Below the pieces are notes generated by a model. The model was not told where the DNA came from and ran no database searches. It was given only the letters and a program-made list of their open reading frames with translations. A stretch of DNA of 7,384 nt, taken from the NCBI GenBank assembly GCA_013375385.1, contig JABXJY010000136.1, forward strand, positions 1-7,384, read 5' to 3'. The translations under genes were made by a program, and so were the position numbers. Below, in pieces: positions 1 to 5,705 of this stretch. How positions within the stretch are numbered: position 1 is the stretch's first letter; every line of letters begins with the position of its first letter. This DNA comes from Desulfobacterales bacterium. GTDB taxonomy: Bacteria > Desulfobacterota > DSM-4660 > Desulfatiglandales > B25-G16.

Positions 1-186
1 CCCACTGTTCTGGCAACAGGAGACCTGTCACCAGAAGAGATAGAGGTAGCCACGTCTATAACTGTGTCTTACAGTGATGCTGCGGCTGACCAATCAGTTG
101 CAGTCCGGTTAACAAGAGATTCCACACAGTGGACACTCTTGGCAAGAGGCCAGGGGAAGAGGAATATTCGTCACTTCATGATATAA
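1..186 (+). CDS. C-terminal end of a protein, possibly NFACT-R/tRNA thiouridylase-like (partial)
   Basis: Frame 1 is open from the window edge to a TAA at 184-186, giving 61 residues without a start; the gene begins outside the window. The visible text contains PTVLATGDLSPEEIEVATSI followed by a YSDAA segment and ends in RGQGKRNIRHFMI. The pattern 'P-T-V-L ... EE-I-x-x-A-x-x-x-x-x-YSDA' resembles, from memory, the C-terminal NFACT-R/DUF814 region of ThiI-like tRNA thiouridylase proteins common in deltaproteobacteria; I could not align it, so the family is tentative. It is convergent with the minus-strand gene ending at 201, with only 14 nt between the two stop codons, and no terminator hairpin is visible in that gap. 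Codon choice is similar to the neighbouring genes. I am fairly sure that it is coding and unsure what it encodes. Confidence 0.55.
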   Translation, partial: PTVLATGDLSPEEIEVATSITVSYSDAAADQSVAVRLTRDSTQWTLLARGQGKRNIRHFMI

Positions 187-200
187 GGTAGTGCCGGACT

Positions 201-1052
201 CTATCTTCTTAATAACTTTTGGAGAAATGATTTTTTTCGGATCTCTTCTATCTTTTTACGTTTCTCTGCAATGTCTTTTTCTCTTGTTTCCATAGAAAAC
301 GTGGTCTTATCTATGAGATCCTTGATCTTTCTTTCCTTCATAGATAGGTCTAACAATTGGATTTTGTCCTCCCTGCCTATCTTCTTCTTATCAAGAGATT
401 TGATCTTTTCGCTGATTTCCTTATATTCCCTTTTTTGTGTCTCGAGCGTATCCTTTTGTTTTTCTATCGAGGCACGATCATCTTTTATACTCTTGAGCAG
501 GGTATCTTCCGATTCCATAGTCAGGAAAAGATAAACAAAAGAGAAAATGGCCACCACTATTACTGCGAGAAAAATTCTTCCTGTATTTGAAACTAAGGGA
601 GAGAGATCTAAGAGGGATGATTTTACCTTCCTTCCATAGTCTGCCATTCTATCAGCAAAAGTGTATGCGGAAACCTTCCCACCAAGAGCATTCCAGATAT
701 CTTTCACAATACCTTTTAACTCGAATACCCCTGTGGTTAATTCATTACCCAGATTTCCTTTTCGACACTCAGCCTCTACATCGGAGTTGCCTCCTCCAAG
801 TACTATAGCAATATCTCTGATCTTGGATAATGAGCTATCTGGTTTCAGAGATTCAGGAAATTTCCCCGGAAACTTCTTCTTAAGGGAAGCGATATCAGCC
901 TCTAATCTTTCGAGATTTGTCTCTATTTCCTTCGAGAATCTCTTAAGTATCCTTCCTTCACATACAGCTTCGCTGGCTCCAGTTAGCATGATAGCAATAT
1001 TCTGGATAGCCTTAATTGCCTTTTCAATGTCATGTGGGTCAACATCTGGCAT
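201..1052 (-). CDS. Unknown single-pass membrane protein with duplicated N-terminal motif and long C-terminal coiled coil
   Basis: 283 residues; I do not recognise the family. Three parts are visible. Residues about 1-130 contain an internal duplication: IQNIAIMLTGASEAV at 16-30 matches IRDIAIVLGGGNSDV at 78-92, each followed by a Cys-containing stretch (C31, C96) and an acidic/Leu-rich helix. Residues about 159-178 (RIFLAVIVVAIFSFVYLFLT) are one strong transmembrane segment. Residues about 180-283 are very rich in K, E, I and L with heptad-like spacing, so a long coiled coil ending in basic KLLRR. Arg/Lys before the membrane segment and acidic residues just after it suggest N-inside, coiled coil outside; this is inference. 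The ATG at 1052 has only a weak ribosome site (GGT about 6 nt away). It lies 20 nt downstream of the uridylyltransferase stop, so the two are probably co-transcribed. No function can be given; structural or envelope-associated roles are conceivable. Confidence 0.85.
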   Translation of the reverse strand: MPDVDPHDIEKAIKAIQNIAIMLTGASEAVCEGRILKRFSKEIETNLERLEADIASLKKKFPGKFPESLKPDSSLSKIRDIAIVLGGGNSDVEAECRKGNLGNELTTGVFELKGIVKDIWNALGGKVSAYTFADRMADYGRKVKSSLLDLSPLVSNTGRIFLAVIVVAIFSFVYLFLTMESEDTLLKSIKDDRASIEKQKDTLETQKREYKEISEKIKSLDKKKIGREDKIQLLDLSMKERKIKDLIDKTTFSMETREKDIAEKRKKIEEIRKKSFLQKLLRR

Positions 1053-1072
1053 GGATTTACCGTATCTAGAGT

Positions 1073-2509
1073 TTAGTCAAAAAAAAGATCTTTATCAATT
1101 ACCATCCCCTCAGGGATAGAGACCTTCCTCGAGGAAGGACTGCTAATATCTACCTCCCCCTTTATAAGAATCCCTCTACCAAAGAAAATATTTCCTTCAA
1201 TTCTAAGTGATTTGCAATCAATCAGGGAAGGGGTACCACGGGGAAACCGTTCCCTTAACTGATCAATCCTTTTATAGTACCTGTCGTCGAGATGGATCTC
1301 TATCGTGCCAAATCTTCTATCTGGATTTTGGATAATCCTGCTGTCTTCAGTCATCACGTAGCAATCAGACCAGAGGGCGAGGAGGTCCTGACACTTCTTG
1401 ACAGGAGCAAATCTTGTCCTTGGCACTCTTATAGCTGTGGCCCTTTCAAAAACAGAGATAGCCGATCCCATAGCCGTCTCGATTTGGAAAACCTCTGGCG
1501 AAGAGTCATCCCTTGGATCAATTCTCTTGGGATTAACAATCACGGGAAGCTTCAGGATGTTGCCTGCTTTCTTGAGCCGTTCTTTTAAGAACAAAAGATT
1601 AACCCATATGTTGTTGGTGTTAAAGTATCTGTACATAGATGTGTCCTGGAACTCTTCAATCTCTTGCTCCGGACACTGGGCTATCTCTCTGAGGACGAGA
1701 CCACCGGTCCGCCGCAGGTGGGCTAAGTGCCCACCTTTGATGTCTGCTTCTGTTCTCTCTGCAACCTCCATCATGAATGGAAAATCGTGGGAGGCAAAGT
1801 AACCAAGTATTGCCCCATCCATTATAGCCCCAAGATTATCAGAATTGGACATGAATGCATATTTATAGCCTTTATTGAGCAATTTATCAAGCATACCCGA
1901 GGTAATCAATGCCAAATAGATATCTCCGTGACCGGGAGGATTCCACTCACAATCCGTGTCCTTGGGCCAATACCCAGGAGTCAGGCCTTCTTTCAAAACC
2001 TTTGGAAATTTGTGTTGTAAAAAGGATAGGGGAATATCAGAGGCCAGATAAGGATATCTATCAAGAAATTCTTTGCTATCCTCATCTGTCTTAAAGCTAT
2101 TCATGAGCACAAGAGGGATGTTTACTCCATGTTTCTCCCTATGGCTCAGAATCTGTCTCGCAATAATATCGAGAAAATTTAACCCATCCTTCACCTCAAT
2201 AAGGGATTTAGCCTTTGATAGGCCCATACTGGTTCCCAAACCTCCATTCAACTTAACTATCACCGTTTCTTTAACTGCCTTGCATCCTTGTTCGGTGTAC
2301 CTATCTAATATTTCCGCATCCGCTATATCACCTTTTGCAATCGGGACAATATCCTCCCTTGACAGCAATCCCCTTTCTCCTCTTATAAGCTTGTCATAAT
2401 AAAACCTAAAGGTATCGATAATGAGAGGAGGCATTCCCTCATCTGCCATCTTTCTTGCAAATGGGATAAATCTTTCCGCTCGTTCTGATCCCTGTAACTC
2501 ACCGTGCAT
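1073..2509 (-). CDS. UTP--glucose-1-phosphate uridylyltransferase, UDPGP (UGP2-like) family
   Basis: Makes UDP-glucose from UTP and glucose-1-phosphate in the cytoplasm, feeding glycan and envelope polysaccharide synthesis. It belongs to the eukaryote-type UDPGP family, not the GalU family. Numbering from an in-frame ATG at 2662: nucleotide-binding signature KLNGGLGTSMG at 137-147, Lys152 in the following KAKSLIEV, PPGHGDIY at 242-249, SNSDNLGA at 272-279, FNTNNIW at 347-353 and KLPVIVNPK at 371-379. The C-terminal part (about 460-525) looks like the beta-helix domain of this family. I place the start at ATG 2509 (478 residues), where text typical of bacterial homologues begins (FIPFARKMADEGMPPLIIDT), behind a weak GGA site. 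The frame stays open upstream to 2707, and ATG 2662 would add 51 residues containing a hydrophobic, Trp-rich stretch. It heads a probable operon with the coiled-coil gene. Related UDPGP enzymes act on N-acetylhexosamine phosphates, but the signatures favour glucose-1-phosphate. Confidence 0.92.
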   Translation of the reverse strand: MHGELQGSERAERFIPFARKMADEGMPPLIIDTFRFYYDKLIRGERGLLSREDIVPIAKGDIADAEILDRYTEQGCKAVKETVIVKLNGGLGTSMGLSKAKSLIEVKDGLNFLDIIARQILSHREKHGVNIPLVLMNSFKTDEDSKEFLDRYPYLASDIPLSFLQHKFPKVLKEGLTPGYWPKDTDCEWNPPGHGDIYLALITSGMLDKLLNKGYKYAFMSNSDNLGAIMDGAILGYFASHDFPFMMEVAERTEADIKGGHLAHLRRTGGLVLREIAQCPEQEIEEFQDTSMYRYFNTNNIWVNLLFLKERLKKAGNILKLPVIVNPKRIDPRDDSSPEVFQIETAMGSAISVFERATAIRVPRTRFAPVKKCQDLLALWSDCYVMTEDSRIIQNPDRRFGTIEIHLDDRYYKRIDQLRERFPRGTPSLIDCKSLRIEGNIFFGRGILIKGEVDISSPSSRKVSIPEGMVIDKDLFFD

Positions 2510-2729
2510 ATACTTTTTCCAGAGAAAGTCTGCTATGAAGGTATAGGAAATTGCCCATAACATCAACCATAAATAATGCCAGAAGACAGGGATTAAATAA
2601 AGGTTTTTCCCCGGAAGTCTAAATTCATGGATGATTTGAGGTCCTGACCGGAGCAGATGCATGCTTTCTCTTGAGCCAACGAGCCCGGGAGGTGCTCGGT
2701 ATATTGCCTATCATCCCGCTTGCTATCCT

Positions 2730-2757
2730 TATCTAAGAAGTATAATTCTTTTGACAA
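2730..2757 (-). promoter_or_regulatory. Candidate promoter for the uridylyltransferase unit
   Basis: On the minus strand TTGTCA (complement of 2752-2757) is followed after 16 nt by TAGATA (complement of 2730-2735). Transcription would start near 2722, giving a leader of about 60 nt to ATG 2662 or about 210 nt to ATG 2509. The match is moderate, and the -35 overlaps the -35 of the divergent promoter. Confidence 0.35.
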
Positions 2758-2779
2758 CTATTTATCGTTTAGATATGTT
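2751..2779 (+). promoter_or_regulatory. Sigma70-type promoter for the polyprenyl synthase gene
   Basis: A perfect -35 box TTGACA at 2751-2756 is followed after exactly 17 nt by TATGTT at 2774-2779. Transcription would start about 2786. This makes the in-frame TTG at 2779 impossible as a start on this transcript and points to ATG 2809 or 2833. Confidence 0.6.
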
Positions 2780-2808
2780 TGGTTACAGATTACCATGGGC
2801 AGTTAATT

Positions 2809-3810
2809 ATGAGAGAGATTGGTAAACAGACTATGCAAGAGGAATCTACATTTCTAGATCAGTTTGCCTCCCAATTCAGTAGGATAAACCGAGAACTTGG
2901 TAAAATCCTTGACACTAAGGTCTCTTTGATAGAGGAGGTGGGAAGTTATAGTTTGCTTGGAGGAGGTAAGAGGCTCAGACCACTGTTCTTTATCTTGTCC
3001 TGTCAACTCTGCAATTACCACGAGAGTGATATGTATCCCCTTTCTGCCATCTTTGAGTGTCTTCATGCGGCAAGCCTCTTACATGATGATGTCGTTGATA
3101 ATGCCTCCATCAGAAGGGGAAGATCATCAGCTAATAGAATTTGGGGGAACCCTGTAGCGGTCCTCGTGGGTGATTTTCTCTTTTCCAAATCGTCCAGGAT
3201 GGCAGTTGAGAAGAAGCATATTGAGTTCTTAAAGATTCTTGCAGATACTGCGACCAGGATGACAGAGGGCCAGATGTTGGAGCTTACTAATACCCATAAC
3301 TGGAACATAACAAGAAGGGAGTATATGGGGATAATTACTTCCAAGACAGCCTGCCTTATATCGGCTGCCTGTGCAAGTGGCGGCATAGTAGCCAGGGCAA
3401 AGCAGGCCTATGTACAATCGCTAAAGAACTTTGGCCTCAATATGGGTATTGCCTTTCAAATTGTAGATGATGTCTTTGATTATACCTCTACTGTAGAGAA
3501 AACTGGTAAACCGATAGGCAGTGACCTAAGAGAGGGTAAGATTACCCTTCCGCTCATATATACCCTCACCTACCTGGAGAAAGGTGAAAGAGGTAGGCTG
3601 GAGCATTTGTTCAAGAATGGAAATGCCTCAGAGAAGGATTATGTGAGGATAACAGAGCTTGTACAAGATAATGGTGCTATCAATAAATGCCGTAAAGATG
3701 CGCAGGATTATGTTAATCTTGCTGGGACTTACCTCAGCCCCTTCCCCGACTCACCGGTAAAAGAATCCCTCCTGAAATTAAATCAATTTATTGTCGACAG
3801 AAGTTATTAG
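2809..3810 (+). CDS. ispB: Long-chain all-trans polyprenyl diphosphate synthase (IspB-like)
   Basis: Condenses isopentenyl diphosphate onto an allylic primer to make a long trans-prenyl diphosphate, usually for a quinone side chain. Numbering from the in-frame TTG at 2779: GGGKRLRP at 61-68, first Asp-rich motif DDVVD at 103-107, RRGR at 112-115, second Asp-rich motif DDVFD at 220-224 inside FQIVDDVFDYT, and GKPIGSDLREGK at 233-244. The residue five before the first Asp is Ala (sequence ASLLHDD); a small residue there is typical of enzymes making long products, whereas FPP synthases carry bulky aromatics. The exact chain length cannot be read. I chose ATG 2809 because the TTG at 2779 overlaps the promoter's -10 box; ATG 2833 is an alternative, and neither has a good ribosome site. 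Length (333 residues) is normal. It is divergent from the uridylyltransferase and convergent with the radical SAM gene. Confidence 0.93.
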   Translation: MREIGKQTMQEESTFLDQFASQFSRINRELGKILDTKVSLIEEVGSYSLLGGGKRLRPLFFILSCQLCNYHESDMYPLSAIFECLHAASLLHDDVVDNASIRRGRSSANRIWGNPVAVLVGDFLFSKSSRMAVEKKHIEFLKILADTATRMTEGQMLELTNTHNWNITRREYMGIITSKTACLISAACASGGIVARAKQAYVQSLKNFGLNMGIAFQIVDDVFDYTSTVEKTGKPIGSDLREGKITLPLIYTLTYLEKGERGRLEHLFKNGNASEKDYVRITELVQDNGAINKCRKDAQDYVNLAGTYLSPFPDSPVKESLLKLNQFIVDRSY

Positions 3811-3827
3811 TAACGCTCACAAACAAT

Positions 3828-3845
3828 GGGTTTTGCTCAAAACTC
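3828..3845. terminator. Weak hairpin between convergent genes, possible terminator
   Basis: GGGTTTT (3828-3834), loop GCTC, AAAACTC (3839-3845) forms a 7-bp stem including one G-T pair, in the 49-nt gap between the polyprenyl synthase stop (3810) and the radical SAM stop (3860). Its position suits a shared terminator, but no clean T-run follows on either strand, so the call is weak. Confidence 0.3.
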
Positions 3846-3859
3846 AGGGAACCAAAGAA

Positions 3860-4894
3860 TTATAAGATCTTGAAAGCTACCTCTCCAGAGGGAATCGAAT
3901 CATCGGGCACAATATCCTTTATCATAGCCCCTGTTATGGTTTCAATATGTCTCATTCCACTCCTCTTATAACCCATGATTAAGGGTATCTCCCCTTTAGG
4001 GGCGCGTAGTATGATATGCTTTGCCTCTCCCATGGGAGGGAGGTATGGTCTTACCCTTTCAAGGTGAATAGCAGAGCGAACCAGAAATCCCAGGGATGGG
4101 TGCCATGGTCCAGCAATTATCTCCCCTTTCCTAAGGAGAGATGGTGAAGACATGAGCCCGATTCTGATAACAGGGATCCCGGAGGCTTCCAACCTCATGC
4201 AGGCCTCCTTACAGAGGTTAACCGTATCTTTAATTCGCATTGGGGTATATTTTCCTTCTTTGTACCATTGTGCCAGCTTCGTACCCTTAATAACGAGTGT
4301 TGGATAAAGCCTGGCCATGTCAGGGTTTAGGCCAACCACTCTGTCAACGGTATCCATGAATACCTCTTGAGAGTCCCCTGGCAGACCGGGCATAAGCTGT
4401 ATCCCAACTCTCAATCCCCTTTCTTTGAGTGAGTTGACTGCATGAATGGTATCACGTGAAGTGTGCCCCCGATTGGAAAGTCGCAGAACCTTGTCATTCA
4501 TGGATTGTACCCCGAGCTCCACAGTTGATACGCCAAAGGTCTCAAGGATATCGAGCTTATCCTCACTGAGAGAGTCTGGTCTTGTAGAGAGACGGATCGA
4601 TTGTATGATACCTTTTTCCACATAAGGCCTGACAGAACCCAGCATTCTTATCATGAAAGCAGCTGGCAGAGATGTGAAGGTGCCACCGTAAAAGGCTACC
4701 TCTTTTCCCTTTTGGTTAACAAAGCGTTTTGAACTGATGGCCAACTCAATTGTATTTCTTATGTCATCAGGTGCACTGAGGTTCTCTGAGAGATTGGCTA
4801 TGGTCTTCTGTTGGCAAAATATACACCTGTGTGGGCAGCCCTGGTGTGGAATAAATATGGGTATGATAAGACGTTTTCCTACTCTTTTAGACAA
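3860..4894 (-). CDS. Radical SAM protein, Elp3-like, lacking an acetyltransferase domain
   Basis: 344 residues. The radical SAM cluster motif CPHRCIFC (C20, C24, C27) would bind a 4Fe-4S cluster and S-adenosylmethionine. It is followed by FYGGTFTSL (68-76, the Gly-rich SAM region), STRPDSL at 103-109, VELGVQSM at 125-132 and MPGLPGD at 168-174, all typical of the Elp3/MiaB-like group. The protein ends without the GNAT acetyltransferase domain of true Elp3, so it is a short Elp3-like paralogue; its substrate is unknown. The start is TTG 4894: the plus-strand sequence at 4902-4907 is the complement of a perfect AGGAGG, 7 nt from the TTG. The start overlaps the 3' end of rnc by 16 nt, implying translational coupling. 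A link to RNA modification or maturation from sitting beside rnc is inference. A similar rnc/radical SAM pairing occurs, to my knowledge, in other bacteria, including clostridia. Confidence 0.88.
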   Translation of the reverse strand: MSKRVGKRLIIPIFIPHQGCPHRCIFCQQKTIANLSENLSAPDDIRNTIELAISSKRFVNQKGKEVAFYGGTFTSLPAAFMIRMLGSVRPYVEKGIIQSIRLSTRPDSLSEDKLDILETFGVSTVELGVQSMNDKVLRLSNRGHTSRDTIHAVNSLKERGLRVGIQLMPGLPGDSQEVFMDTVDRVVGLNPDMARLYPTLVIKGTKLAQWYKEGKYTPMRIKDTVNLCKEACMRLEASGIPVIRIGLMSSPSLLRKGEIIAGPWHPSLGFLVRSAIHLERVRPYLPPMGEAKHIILRAPKGEIPLIMGYKRSGMRHIETITGAMIKDIVPDDSIPSGEVAFKIL

Positions 4895-5592
4895 GCCAAG
4901 GCCTCCTCTGCTGCTTTCTGTTCCGCTTCCTTTTTACTCTTTCCCTTCCCTCTCCCTACTACATCTCCCTTTAGGTATACTGCTACATAGAAGGTCTTGT
5001 TATGGTCTGGGCCAGTTTCTCTCTCAAGTCTGTATTCCGGAATTGACTGAAAGGCCTCCTGAGAGTATTCTTGGAGCCCTGTTTTGAAATCATTAATCGA
5101 CCCATCAAGGCCCATCTTGTTCAGTAGTGGGCTGAAGATTCTTCCTATTACCCTGAGCGCATCGGTAAAACCGCCATCCAGATAAATTGCTCCTATAAGT
5201 GCCTCAAGGGCATCCGTAAGAATGGATGGTTTTTTTCTACCATTTGTTCGTTCCTCTCCCTTTCCCAGGAGGAGGTAATCTCCTAATCTTAACCCACGGG
5301 CAACATAGTGGAGACCGCTTTCACTTACCAGGGAAGCCCTATATTTGGATAGATCCCCCTCTTTCATTGCAGGAAAGGATTCCATAAGGAGATGGCTAAT
5401 GGCGAGGTTGATAACTGCATCGCCAAGAAACTCCAGTCTTTGATTGTCAGACACCCCTAGATCATCCTTTTCGTAAACGTAAGAAGGGTGCCTGAAGGCC
5501 CGGGACAGAAGCTCCTGGTTCTTAAAGGAGTAATCGAGTACAGTAGTTAAGTTGTTGGGATTTTTTGGTAATTCTGGTTTGTTCATTATCAT
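4879..5592 (-). CDS. rnc: Ribonuclease III
   Basis: Double-strand-specific endoribonuclease that processes rRNA precursors and other structured RNAs in the cytoplasm. 237 residues, normal for the family. The catalytic domain carries the signature NQRLEFLGDAV at 50-60 (E54, D58 as metal ligands) and TDALEALIGA at 126-135 (D127, E130), so all four acidic catalytic residues are present. The C-terminal double-stranded RNA-binding domain occupies about 168-236, with GPDHNKTFYV and GRGKGKSKKEAEQKAA. The annotated ATG is 5592; a second ATG two codons on (5586) is equally possible. Neither has a Shine-Dalgarno sequence, and the likely -10 box lies only 3 nt upstream of the first ATG, so translation may begin on a leaderless message. 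The downstream radical SAM gene overlaps by 16 nt and its ribosome site lies inside rnc. Identification is secure. Confidence 0.97.
   Translation of the reverse strand: MIMNKPELPKNPNNLTTVLDYSFKNQELLSRAFRHPSYVYEKDDLGVSDNQRLEFLGDAVINLAISHLLMESFPAMKEGDLSKYRASLVSESGLHYVARGLRLGDYLLLGKGEERTNGRKKPSILTDALEALIGAIYLDGGFTDALRVIGRIFSPLLNKMGLDGSINDFKTGLQEYSQEAFQSIPEYRLERETGPDHNKTFYVAVYLKGDVVGRGKGKSKKEAEQKAAEEALACLKE
4902..4907 (-). promoter_or_regulatory. Perfect Shine-Dalgarno AGGAGG inside rnc that fixes the TTG start of the radical SAM gene
   Basis: Minus-strand AGGAGG sits 7 nt before TTG 4894, within the last codons of rnc. It is the strongest ribosome site in the window and decides a non-ATG start for the downstream gene. 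Confidence 0.75.
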
Positions 5593-5595
5593 CGT

Positions 5596-5633
5596 ATACT
5601 AAAATCAACACTGTTTAAAGTCAAGGCAATCAA
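5596..5633 (-). promoter_or_regulatory. rnc promoter within a 38-bp repeated element (copy 1)
   Basis: Minus-strand TTGACT (complement of 5619-5624), 17-nt spacer, TAGTAT (complement of 5596-5601). The whole 38-bp segment matches 6992-7029 at 31 of 38 positions, including the spacer next to the -10 (TTGATTT). The predicted transcription start, about 5589, falls on or beside the rnc ATG. Confidence 0.5.
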
Positions 5634-5640
5634 TAGTCAG

Positions 5641-5670
5641 CCGGTAAATACATACAGACATGTTTGCCGG
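5641..5670. repeat. Inverted repeat between the MFS stop and the rnc promoter
   Basis: CCGGTAAA (5641-5648) pairs with TTTGCCGG (5663-5670) over 8 bp with one G-T wobble and a 14-nt loop. It lies between the MFS stop (5706) and the rnc promoter, both minus strand. It could end the MFS transcript or bind a regulator upstream of rnc; no T-run follows on the minus strand, so it is not a standard intrinsic terminator. Confidence 0.4.
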
Positions 5671-5705
5671 GGTAAGGGGATTGGCCAAAGGCAGTTACGA
5701 TGCAC

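Noticed and set aside
661..1119. 152-codon plus-strand open frame, and the similar frames at 271-534, 357-590 and 587-808
   Set aside because: They lie antisense to the coiled-coil membrane gene, have no ribosome sites, and their Ser/Phe/Ile-rich text is what the reverse of Lys/Glu-rich codons gives.
1398..1802. 134-codon plus-strand frame inside the uridylyltransferase
   Set aside because: It is a shadow of a strongly conserved gene; the minus-strand translation carries all family motifs.
2681..2700. GC-rich inverted repeat CGAGC/GCTCG upstream of the uridylyltransferase, considered as a tRNA fragment or attenuator
   Set aside because: The stem is only 5 bp, there is no T-run, and no other tRNA arms are present nearby.
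2749..2760. Possible third copy of the duplicated promoter element at the polyprenyl synthase promoter
   Set aside because: Only the -35 and a short GACAACTA string are shared; the spacer and -10 differ.
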